A DNA stretch of 64,000 nt from Pseudomonas sp. RGM2987 (lineage in GTDB: Bacteria; Pseudomonadota; Gammaproteobacteria; Pseudomonadales; Pseudomonadaceae). A model generated the notes under the pieces. The model was not told where the DNA came from, ran no database searches, and worked only from the letters and a program-made list of their open reading frames with translations. Position 1 is the stretch's first letter; every line of letters begins with the position of its first letter. The stretch lies in NCBI RefSeq assembly GCF_022952855.1, contig NZ_JALJDX010000222.1, positions 62,001 through 126,000 of the forward strand, read 5' to 3'. The translations under genes and the position numbers were made by a program. Of this stretch, positions 33,701 through 41,736 are shown one piece after another.

Positions 33701-34939
33701 ATGGCGGCAAGACTCAACACTCTGGCCTGGGCAATGGTGACTTTGTACCCCTGTGTCGCCAGCGCCGACGACGCAGACAGATCGATATTTTCGCTGAGCA
33801 GTTTCGGCACCGTGGGAATCGTCCACTCCAGCGAAAAAAATGCCGACTTCACCCCGAGTATCTTCAAGCCCAACGGTGCCGGTCACACGCGCAGCTGGAA
33901 CGCCGACGTCGACAGCCTGGTCGGCGCACAACTGACGGCGACCTTCACACCGCAGTTTTCGGCGGTGGTGCAGGTCATTTCCGAGCAGCGCTACGACAAC
34001 AGCCATCGCCCCTTCGTTGAATGGGCCAACCTCAAGTATCAGTTCACCCCGGACTTCAGCGTTCGAGTCGGACGCACGGTGCAACCGGCCTTTTTGTTTT
34101 CCGACACGCGTAAAGTCGGCTACACCCTGCCCTGGGTCAGGCCACCGGGGGAGGTCTATAGCTTGATTCCCGTCACTAACATCGACGGTATCGACGTCAG
34201 CTACAGGCTGCATCTTGGCGATGTGATCAATACCGTGCAGGGCAACTATGGTCAAAGCGAACCGCGGCTGCCCGATGGTGCGGGCAAGATTCACGCAAAG
34301 GAATCATGGGGCATTTCGAATCTGACCGAGTACGGCGCCCTGACCACCCGCGTCACCTATCTGGAAACCCATCTGACCGCAGAATCGTTGAACCCGCTCT
34401 TCGATACCTACCGGCTGTTCGGTGACGAGGGCGACCGCATCGCTGACCGCTATGACCCCAAGGACAAGCTCATGAAGTTCATCGGCGTGGGGGCGATCTA
34501 TGACCCGGGCGACTGGTTCGTCATGGGCGAATGGGGCCATTTCGACAGCAATTCGGCCATCGGCACCCTGGGTGCCTGGTATGTGAGCGGGGGCTACCGA
34601 ATCGATGCATTCACGCCCTACGTCACTTATGCCCGCTCAAAGACCCTCAGCGAAACCTCGACCGCCGGTCTGAGCACCGCGACCTTGCCGCCGGAATTCG
34701 CAGGCGTGGCGACGGAGCTCAACGCCACACTGAACACCGTCATGGCGTCAGCCAGCAGCCAGCAGACCTGGTCGATGGGCGTGCGCTGGGACTTCGCCAA
34801 AAACATGGATGCCAAGCTGCAATACGACCATACCCACCTGGGCAACGAATCAAACGGCCAGCTAACCAATCTGCAGCCGGACTACGAGCGCGGTGGCACG
34901 TTCCGCCTGCTGAGTCTTTCCGTGGATTTTGTCTTCTGA
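33701..34939 (+). CDS. Outer-membrane porin-like protein
   Basis: The 412-aa product has a signal peptide (cleavage near ASA/DD) and the strand-rich pattern of a Gram-negative general porin: SLSSFGTVGIVHSS, RVGRTVQPAFLFSD, VGAIYDPGDWFVMGEWG, YVSGGYRIDAFTPYVTYARSK and a final strand ending SLSVDFVF. Its stop overlaps by one base the first in-frame ATG of the small PstS-like gene, so the two form a unit. The pair sits between the kinase and the GGDEF-EAL gene; function in anion or phosphate entry is speculative. Confidence 0.85.
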   Translation: MAARLNTLAWAMVTLYPCVASADDADRSIFSLSSFGTVGIVHSSEKNADFTPSIFKPNGAGHTRSWNADVDSLVGAQLTATFTPQFSAVVQVISEQRYDNSHRPFVEWANLKYQFTPDFSVRVGRTVQPAFLFSDTRKVGYTLPWVRPPGEVYSLIPVTNIDGIDVSYRLHLGDVINTVQGNYGQSEPRLPDGAGKIHAKESWGISNLTEYGALTTRVTYLETHLTAESLNPLFDTYRLFGDEGDRIADRYDPKDKLMKFIGVGAIYDPGDWFVMGEWGHFDSNSAIGTLGAWYVSGGYRIDAFTPYVTYARSKTLSETSTAGLSTATLPPEFAGVATELNATLNTVMASASSQQTWSMGVRWDFAKNMDAKLQYDHTHLGNESNGQLTNLQPDYERGGTFRLLSLSVDFVF

Positions 34940-34950
34940 TGGAGCCGATC

Positions 34951-35388
34951 ATGCCGGGTCTCAAACGCATTGCGCATGCGCTGTTGGGAACTGTCCTGTA
35001 TGCAGGCAGCTCCTTTGTCACGGCCGACGTGGTCGTGGTGGTCGCCGCGGCCAGCCCGTTGCAAACACTGACGCGCAACCAGGCGGCCGACATTTTCCTG
35101 GGCAAGACCAATCGCCTGCCCGGCGGCGGCCAGGCTGTGGTCATCGACCAGCCGGAAGGCTCCGCGACCCGCGATGAGTTCTACTCGACCTACACCGGCA
35201 AGTCGGCGGCACAGATCAAGGCGCACTGGTCGAAGATTATTTTTACTGGTCGGGGACAACCTCCGCAGGTTGTGTCCAATAGTGCAGAGGTCAAGAAACG
35301 TATCGCCGAAAACCCCGACACCATCGGCTATATCGACGCCCGCGAGGTGGACGGCAGCGTCAAGGCACTGCCGGCTGCTTCGCAGTGA
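34951..35388 (+). CDS. Small PstS-like phosphate-binding domain protein
   Basis: The 145-aa protein has a signal peptide (KRIAHALLGTVLYAGSSFVTA/D). A short PBP-like domain resembles the N-terminal lobe of PstS: TLTRNQAADIFLGKTNRLPGG, GSATRDEFYSTYTGKSAAQIKAHWSK, and IAENPDTIGYIDAREVDGSVK. It is about half the length of PstS, as is usual for the small binding proteins found with porins. Start ATG 34951 has GGAG 6 nt upstream. No pst genes are adjacent. It may deliver an oxyanion or act as sensor accessory. Confidence 0.82.
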   Translation: MPGLKRIAHALLGTVLYAGSSFVTADVVVVVAAASPLQTLTRNQAADIFLGKTNRLPGGGQAVVIDQPEGSATRDEFYSTYTGKSAAQIKAHWSKIIFTGRGQPPQVVSNSAEVKKRIAENPDTIGYIDAREVDGSVKALPAASQ

Positions 35389-35485
35389 GCAATCCACAAC
35401 CTCACAGGGGTTTTGTGGGTGTCTGGGCTGTTGCTGTCAGGTGCTGATGGGAGGCATCGGAGAATCCAGGACTGACGCTCGTTTT

Positions 35486-35618
35486 TGTGGCGAGGGAGCT
35501 TGCTCCCGCTGGGTTGCGCAGCGACCCCTTGAGGCTGGATGCGCTCAGTCTGATACACCGAGGCACCTGGTTCTTGGGTCTGCTGCGCAGCCCAGCGGGA
35601 GCAAGCTCCCTCGCCACA
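35486..35618. repeat. REPIN of the GAGGGAGCTTGCTCCC family
   Basis: A 133-bp element has perfect 28-bp terminal inverted repeats, 35486-35513 and 35591-35618. It is the same family as the element at 29218-29352. It fills most of the gap between the PstS-like and GGDEF-EAL genes, which converge on it. Confidence 0.9.
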
Positions 35619-35641
35619 GGGGGTTAGGGTGCCTGGGCTAT

Positions 35642-38005
35642 TCAGATTGGGTCTGGGTTTTGCGTTTGCAGCAATGCCATGAACTGGGCGGCGGGCAGCG
35701 GTTTGTTGAAGTAGAACCCCTGGAACTCATCGCAGGCATTGTCCCGGAGGAAGTCGGCCTGTTCCTTGGTCTCCACTCCTTGCGCAACCACTGTCAGGCT
35801 GAGGGTCCGTCCCATCGCGATGATCGCTTCGGTCAGGGCCTTGTCTTCCGGCACGCTGGCGGTGTCGCAGATAAACGAGCGGTCGATCTTGATGGAGTCC
35901 AGCGGGAACTGCTGGAGCGCGGAAAGCGATGAATAACCGATACCGAAATCATCGATGGCGATGCGGATGTTCAGCTTCTTCAGTCCGGTCAATACCATCA
36001 ACGCCCGCGAGACGTCCTGCATCAGCAACCTTTCGGCAATCTCAAGTTCCAGCAGGCTGGCGTCCATGCCGGTTTCTTCAAGTATCTGCGCCAGGTCCGA
36101 GAGTAGGTTTTCATCGTTGAACTGACGCGCCGTCAGGTTCACCGCGATGCCCAACCGTGGCAAACCCTGTTGTTGCCAGGCGACGTTTTGCTGGCAGGCA
36201 GTCCTGAGCACCCACTTGCCGATCGGCACGATCAACCCGGTCTCTTCGGCCACCGGGATAAATTGCATGGGCGCCACCGTGCCCAGGTCCGGGTGGTTCC
36301 AGCGCAGCAGCGCTTCCATCCCGGTGATCTGGCCGCTGCGCATATCGCGCTTGGCTTGATAATGCAGTTGGAACTCCTGGCGCTCCAAGGCATGGCGCAG
36401 GCTCAGCTCCAGCGTCATCCGCTCCAGCGAGTCGGCGTTGAGTTTCTCGGAGTAGAACTGGAAGTTGTTCTTACCCTTCTGCTTGGCCTGGTACATCGCG
36501 ATATCGGCGTGTTTCTTCAGGGTCTGCTCGTCCAGGCCATCCTGGGGAAAAATGCTGATGCCGACACTGGCGGTCACGCGAAACTCCTGGCCTTGCAGGT
36601 TGAACGGCTTGGCAATGGCAGAGAGGATTTTCTGTGCCGTGGTCGCCACATATTTATCCTCCGAGAGCTCGGGCAGCAACACCACGAATTCGTCACCGCC
36701 CAGCCGCGCGACCGTATCGCTGGCCCGCAGCGAAGCCTTGAGCCGCAAGGCGACGCGTTGCAGCAACTGATCGCCGGCGTCATGCCCCATGGTGTCGTTG
36801 ATCTGCTTGAACCGATCCAGGTCAAGGAACAGCACCGCCAGTTGCCGATGATAGCGATCGGCTTCGCGAATACTCTGGGCCAGGACCTTGCTGAACAGAC
36901 TGCGGTTGGGCAGCGAGGTCAAACCGTCATGGTAGGCGAGATACTCGATACGTTCTGCATAGGCGACCTTGGCCTGGGCCGCCCGCAAGCGGCCTTGCGC
37001 CAGTTGCCAGCTCATCCGGCTCAGCAGCGCGACCAACAACACCAGCAACAGGCTACCGCCGGCCGCACGCCACAAATAGGTGTGCGCCTGCCGGGTGGTT
37101 GCGGCCAATTGCTCCTGTTCGGACAACCCCACCACCACCGCCAACGGAAAATCATAGAGCTGGCGGGCGCTGGTGTAGCGCCGTACGCCGTCCCACCTGT
37201 TGGTCGAGAGCACCGCCTCGGTGTCTTCGGTATCTGGCACCACCGCCGCGTAATCGACCGAATCACCGGCCATCACCGTTTCCCCGGTGCGCCGCACACG
37301 AAAGATGCCGTCGGTGCCGAGCAATCCCAACACGCCCTTGTCGCCAAGCTTCGAAGCATCGTAACTGCTGGCAAAATAGGCCGCATCGACCTCGACCATG
37401 GCGATCCCGGAGAACGTGCCGTTGGCCGCGTCAAGCCGACGACTGAAGCGCACGCGCCAGTCTCCGGTGCCGGGGTTCCTCCAGGGCCGGCTGATGGACA
37501 ACGTATTGGCGAGCCGAACGCTTTGCGACTCACCCTGGGCGACGACGCTCCCGGCCTCACGTGCCTGGGTACTGGCGACGACCAGGTCATTGGCGTCGAC
37601 CACACTGACGTCAAACAGATAAGGCGATGGCAGTAATTCCCGCGCCTTGAGTTTGGGCAGCGGATTGCGTTCCCCCTCGACCTCGTAGGTGAATTTGACG
37701 AGCTTGAGCGTCTGGTCAATCTCCCGCACGGCCCTGAGAATCTGTGCTTCATAGGTGGCGCCGATTTCCAGGCTCGCCGCGGCGATGCTCTGCTGTGCAC
37801 GAAGCTGTTCGACCTTGATCAGGTACAGGGTGCCCGCCCAGATCGCCAGCAGTAGCAAGCCGGCCAACAGGGGAAACAGGATGTAGGCTTCCCTCGCCTG
37901 GTCGAAGACGCGTCGAAACCGGCTGGTGTCAGTACCGGGGGCGGGTTGCGCGTTGGGGGTGTGATCTGGGACCGACCTCAGTGCGTCCGACCGCTGGATC
38001 AGCAT
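35642..38005 (-). CDS. GGDEF-EAL c-di-GMP enzyme with Cache sensor
   Basis: The 787-aa protein has membrane helix ~45-65, a PDC/Cache periplasmic domain, helix ~305-325, GGDEF and EAL. GGDEF has an intact RLGGDEF loop with a preceding RASD inhibitory site. EAL keeps MEALLRW, NLTARQF, LEIAER (usually ITE), IDDFGIGYSS, KIDRSFI and VAQGVET, so phosphodiesterase activity is likely; the net activity cannot be told from sequence. The first ~330 residues match the neighbouring histidine kinase nearly position for position (IGATYEAQ, EIDQTLKLVK, RRYTSARQLYDFPLAV), showing a duplicated sensor with swapped output. Leader and promoter are also shared. Confidence 0.93.
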   Translation of the reverse strand: MLIQRSDALRSVPDHTPNAQPAPGTDTSRFRRVFDQAREAYILFPLLAGLLLLAIWAGTLYLIKVEQLRAQQSIAAASLEIGATYEAQILRAVREIDQTLKLVKFTYEVEGERNPLPKLKARELLPSPYLFDVSVVDANDLVVASTQAREAGSVVAQGESQSVRLANTLSISRPWRNPGTGDWRVRFSRRLDAANGTFSGIAMVEVDAAYFASSYDASKLGDKGVLGLLGTDGIFRVRRTGETVMAGDSVDYAAVVPDTEDTEAVLSTNRWDGVRRYTSARQLYDFPLAVVVGLSEQEQLAATTRQAHTYLWRAAGGSLLLVLLVALLSRMSWQLAQGRLRAAQAKVAYAERIEYLAYHDGLTSLPNRSLFSKVLAQSIREADRYHRQLAVLFLDLDRFKQINDTMGHDAGDQLLQRVALRLKASLRASDTVARLGGDEFVVLLPELSEDKYVATTAQKILSAIAKPFNLQGQEFRVTASVGISIFPQDGLDEQTLKKHADIAMYQAKQKGKNNFQFYSEKLNADSLERMTLELSLRHALERQEFQLHYQAKRDMRSGQITGMEALLRWNHPDLGTVAPMQFIPVAEETGLIVPIGKWVLRTACQQNVAWQQQGLPRLGIAVNLTARQFNDENLLSDLAQILEETGMDASLLELEIAERLLMQDVSRALMVLTGLKKLNIRIAIDDFGIGYSSLSALQQFPLDSIKIDRSFICDTASVPEDKALTEAIIAMGRTLSLTVVAQGVETKEQADFLRDNACDEFQGFYFNKPLPAAQFMALLQTQNPDPI

Positions 38006-38307
38006 GCTGTGCTCCCTGCAATGATCAATTCCGAAGGCCGTGGACGGTGATGGCTCGATAAGGTGGTTGATATTCGCTCGCCCGCACGAAAGGACTGGCG
38101 GACCTGCTGAAAACTATAGACCACAAACCGCAAATGGCGCTGCCAATCGGCACCCAGTCCCGGCCTTGTTGATTGCCATGACCGCCATGAGCGCCAATGC
38201 CGCGGGGAAACAACCGCCAGTCCCCGGCCCCTGCGATCTCTCTGAACTTCCAGCACCCAGCGCCCCTCTGCCCTTTACCATCACGCTATCGAAAGAGGCA
38301 GGACATC
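38006..38307. other. 302-bp divergent region between GGDEF-EAL and alcohol dehydrogenase genes
   Basis: No gene is supported. It contains the minus-strand promoter block described separately and, further right, the unmarked promoter of the dehydrogenase gene. Confidence 0.55.
38112..38129 (-). promoter_or_regulatory. Promoter block of the GGDEF-EAL gene, copy of the kinase promoter
   Basis: On the minus strand it reads GGTTTGTGGTCTATAGTT, with TATAGT as -10, differing from the kinase copy by one T. The leader downstream again ends GCAGGGAGCACA just before the ATG at 38005. Confidence 0.55.
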
Positions 38308-39534
38308 ATGAGAGCACTCACCTATCACGGTGCACACAGTGTGAAAGTCGATACGGTCCCTGATCCGATCCTGGTGGACAGCGACGACATCATCCTGCGG
38401 GTCACCGCAACGGCCATCTGTGGTTCCGACCTGCACCTCTATCGGGGGAAAATCCCTACCGTCGAGCACGGCGACATCTTCGGGCATGAGTTCATGGGCA
38501 TCGTCGAAGAAGCGGGCTCAGCGGTGACCGCCGTGCAACCCGGCGACCGGGTGGTCATCCCTTTCGTGATCGCCTGCGGCAGTTGTTTCTTCTGCCAGAT
38601 GGACCTGTTCGCCGCCTGCGAAACCACCAATACCGGACGTGGCGCGATCCTGAACAAAAAGGCGATCCCGCCTGGGGCCGCGCTGTTCGGTTTCAGCCAC
38701 CTGTACGGCGGCGTGCCCGGTGGGCAAGCCGAGTATGTGCGCGTACCCAAGGCCAATACCGGTCCTTTCAAAGTACCGGGGACACTCTCGGACGAGAAGG
38801 TGCTGTTCCTGTCCGACATCTTGCCCACCGCGTTTCAAGCGGTCACTAATGCCGGGATCGGCAATGGCTCGAGCATCGCCATCTATGGCGCCGAACCGGT
38901 AGGCTTGTTGAGCGCCGCCTGCGCCAGAATGCTGGGCGCCGAGCAGATCTTCATGGTCGATCATCACCCCTATCGCCTGGCCTACGCCCAGAAAACCTAC
39001 GGCGTGATCCCGATCAATTTCGATGAAGACGACGATCCCGCCGACACCATCATCCGCCAGACCAAAGGCATGCGCGGCGTAGACGGGGTGGTCGATGCGG
39101 TCGGCTTCGAAGCCAAGGGCAGCACTACCGAGACGGTATTGGCAACGCTCAAGCTCGAAGGCAGCAGCGGCAAGGCGCTGCGCCAGTGCATCGCGGCCGT
39201 CAGGCGCGGGGGCACGGTGAGCGTACCTGGCGTCTACGCAGGTTTTATCCACGGCTTCCTGTTCGGGGATGCTTTCGACAAAGGCCTGACCTTCAAGATG
39301 GGCCAGACCCACGTGCAGCGTTACCTGCCTGAATTGCTCGGGCACATTGAGACCGGCCGCCTGTCTCCGGAAGTGATCATCAGCCATCGTATGTCACTGG
39401 AACAGGCGGCAGAAGGCTACAAGATTTTCGACAAGAAGCAGGAGGATTGCAGGAAGGTGATCCTGACGCCGGGCAACAATAGTGCCATTGCCTTGCCCGA
39501 CGATGGCGGCCCGATTCCGATGCCCGTGACTTGA
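38308..39534 (+). CDS. Zinc-dependent alcohol dehydrogenase (FdhA-like)
   Basis: The 408-aa MDR-family enzyme has catalytic-zinc ligands in AICGSDLH (Cys) and GHEFMG (His-Glu). The structural-zinc loop reads CGSCFFCQMDLFAACE, with one of the four cysteines less clearly spaced than usual. The Rossmann motif IYGAEPVGLLSAA has Glu-Pro where Gly-Pro is usual. The length and the insert NTGRGAILNKKAIPPGAALFG resemble glutathione-independent formaldehyde dehydrogenase-like enzymes. ATG 38308 is chosen, with GAGGCAGG upstream. Substrate uncertain. Confidence 0.9.
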   Translation: MRALTYHGAHSVKVDTVPDPILVDSDDIILRVTATAICGSDLHLYRGKIPTVEHGDIFGHEFMGIVEEAGSAVTAVQPGDRVVIPFVIACGSCFFCQMDLFAACETTNTGRGAILNKKAIPPGAALFGFSHLYGGVPGGQAEYVRVPKANTGPFKVPGTLSDEKVLFLSDILPTAFQAVTNAGIGNGSSIAIYGAEPVGLLSAACARMLGAEQIFMVDHHPYRLAYAQKTYGVIPINFDEDDDPADTIIRQTKGMRGVDGVVDAVGFEAKGSTTETVLATLKLEGSSGKALRQCIAAVRRGGTVSVPGVYAGFIHGFLFGDAFDKGLTFKMGQTHVQRYLPELLGHIETGRLSPEVIISHRMSLEQAAEGYKIFDKKQEDCRKVILTPGNNSAIALPDDGGPIPMPVT

Positions 39535-39578
39535 GTTTGTTATTTGGGTGTTGAGGGCGAGAGGGAACTTGCCGCCCT

Positions 39579-39920
39579 CATCGCGAGCAGGCTCGCTCCC
39601 ACATTGGATCAGCGGTGGTCGCGATTCCAGGTATGACGCAGATCCTGTGGGAGCGGGCTTGCTCGCGAAAGCAGTGGGTCAGCTTGAACTGAGGGTGAAT
39701 AGGCCGCAGTCTTCGCGGGCAAGCCCGCTCCCACATTAGATCTGCGGTGGTCGCGATTCCAGGTATGACGCAGATCCTGTGGGAGCGGGCTTGCTCGCGA
39801 AAGCAGTGGGTCAGCTTGAACTGAGGGTGAATAGGCCGCAGTCTTCGCGGGCAAGCCCGCTCCCACATTGGATCAGCGGTATCTTGCAAATCCAGACCTG
39901 ACACGAATCCTGTGGGTGCG
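39579..39920. repeat. REP tandem array with 132-bp period
   Basis: CGCTCCCACATT starts at 39594, 39726 and 39858. The two full 132-bp units (39594-39725 and 39726-39857) differ at only two positions. Each contains the GGGAGCGGGCTTGCTCGCGA palindrome and an inverted partner (CTTCGCGGGCAAGCCCGCTC). It occupies the gap 39535-39955 between the dehydrogenase and trehalase genes. Confidence 0.93.
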
Positions 39921-39955
39921 GGCCCCTCTCTTGATCCGTCCTGCGCTCCTTGACG

Positions 39956-41605
39956 TCATTGCCCAGCCATGCGCTGCGGGACGCCGCCGGAGTATTTACT
40001 CATGAGTTTGAGCGTCACCCCGTTCGTCCAACCGAAGCCGTCCTGCAACTCATACTCGCCACCGCCACCGCCACCGCCATTGCCTTGGCCGGACAGGTCA
40101 TATTTCTCCACCAGTTTGTTCTCCTTGCCGTAGAGGTCCTGGACCTGTTGCAGGAAATGACTGCCGATCTGTTGCGCCAGCGCCGATTGCCCGTAGCGGT
40201 CCAACCCTTCCACCGCCACCCATTGCAACGGTGCCCAGCCATTGGGTTCGTCCCACTGCTGGCCGTTGTTGACCTGGGTCGTGGCAATGCCCCCGGGACG
40301 CAAAAGCCCCTGGCGCACCGCATCGGCGGTGCGATTGGCGTGCTCGGCCGAGGCCAACCCGGTGTACAGCGGGAACAGCGTGGCCGCGCTCAGTTGCTGG
40401 CGTTGCTGGTGCCGTTGCCAATCGTAATCCACATAGAAACCACCTTCGCCATTCCACAAGTGCTGCTCGATGGCCCGCTGACGTCGCTCGGCACGCTGTC
40501 CATATGCCTGGACGCAAGGCGCGTTCTGCACCGTCTCGCAGGCCTTGGCGATGGTGCGTTCCAGGTGATAGACCAGACTGTTCAAATCCACCGGTACGAT
40601 GGAGGTGGTGCGGATGGTCGCCAGGTTTTTCCCATCGCCCAGCCAACGGGAACTGAAATCCCAGCCACTCTCGGCGCCCGCGCGCAGGTCGCGCCAGACT
40701 TCCTCCTTGGGTCGGTCCGGGGCCTGCTCGGCGGTCTTGACGTCCTGCATCCAGGATTCCTGGCGCGGCGTCGGGCTGGCGTCCCAATAGCGATTGAGTA
40801 CGCTGCCATCGACGAGCTTGACCGCATGTTTGGCTGCCTCACCAGGCTTGAGGGTGCTGGCGCCGTCCATCCAGTAGGCGTATTCCTTCTGCAACTGTGG
40901 CAAGTAGCGCCCGTAGGCCTGGTCACCTTCAATATGTGCCTGCAACTCGACCATGTAGGCAAAGAACGGTGGCTGTGACCGGCTCAAGTAATAAGTACGG
41001 TTGCCATTGGGGATGTGCCCGTAGGTATCGATCAGGTAGGCAAAGTTGTCGGTCATCTGGCGGACCTGGGCTTTGTCGCCGCTGCGCTCAAGACCCAGCA
41101 TGGTGAAGTAGGAATCCCAGTAATACATCTCACGAAAGCGCCCGCCCGGCACCACATAGGGCTGCGGCAAGGGCAGCAGGCTGCTGTACTGCGGCACTTG
41201 GCGATAGGTGCGGCTCAATACCGGCCAGAGTTTGTCGATGTGTTCTTCAATCGGCTCCCCGGGCTTCGGCGCCGGGCTCTCGGCCTCGCCGGATTCAATG
41301 AAGTTGTCCTTCACAAAGGCCTTGAGGTCGAAGCCGACGTCGTCGTGGCGGGCCAGGTAGTCGGCGCGGATCTGCGCCGGGTCGCGGTTGGGCAGCGCGT
41401 CGACGAAATGCTTCTGGTCAGTGAAGACCTGCTGGCGCTGCACCGCCTCAAACAGCTCCGGATACAGCTGATCAGGGGGCTGAGGCGTACGGGCTTGAGC
41501 GTCCTGGTAGCTCCAGGTTGCAGGCGGTTGGCTTGAACAGGCCGCGCAGAAAACGGCGGCGAAAGAAAGACTGGTGAGATAGATCGGTCGCATCAGCGGC
41601 TCCAT
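39956..41605 (-). CDS. treA: Periplasmic trehalase
   Basis: The ~549-aa GH37 enzyme has both trehalase signatures: PGGRFREMYYWDSYF and QWDEPNGWAPLQW. It also has the glycine-rich GGGGEYELQDGFGWTNGV near the C-terminus. ATG 41605 (AGGA 8 nt upstream) and ATG 41593 (GGAG 6 nt upstream) are both possible. Either way a signal sequence follows (PIYLTSLSFAAVFCAACSS), possibly a weak lipobox. It splits trehalose to glucose outside the inner membrane. The glycine run before GEYEL is extended to seven, encoded by a GCCACC-type microsatellite on the plus strand (about 40055-40078). Confidence 0.95.
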   Translation of the reverse strand: MEPLMRPIYLTSLSFAAVFCAACSSQPPATWSYQDAQARTPQPPDQLYPELFEAVQRQQVFTDQKHFVDALPNRDPAQIRADYLARHDDVGFDLKAFVKDNFIESGEAESPAPKPGEPIEEHIDKLWPVLSRTYRQVPQYSSLLPLPQPYVVPGGRFREMYYWDSYFTMLGLERSGDKAQVRQMTDNFAYLIDTYGHIPNGNRTYYLSRSQPPFFAYMVELQAHIEGDQAYGRYLPQLQKEYAYWMDGASTLKPGEAAKHAVKLVDGSVLNRYWDASPTPRQESWMQDVKTAEQAPDRPKEEVWRDLRAGAESGWDFSSRWLGDGKNLATIRTTSIVPVDLNSLVYHLERTIAKACETVQNAPCVQAYGQRAERRQRAIEQHLWNGEGGFYVDYDWQRHQQRQQLSAATLFPLYTGLASAEHANRTADAVRQGLLRPGGIATTQVNNGQQWDEPNGWAPLQWVAVEGLDRYGQSALAQQIGSHFLQQVQDLYGKENKLVEKYDLSGQGNGGGGGGGEYELQDGFGWTNGVTLKLMSKYSGGVPQRMAGQ

Positions 41606-41736
41606 GTTGTCGTTCCTGACAGACAGGTGACAGGAGGCGATGGAGCTGGGTTCATTAAATGCGCCGGATTCGACGTGGCAAGGTGCTGGTGGCCCGGGAC
41701 TGACACCTATCAAAAACAATAGCATCGATACCGTTT

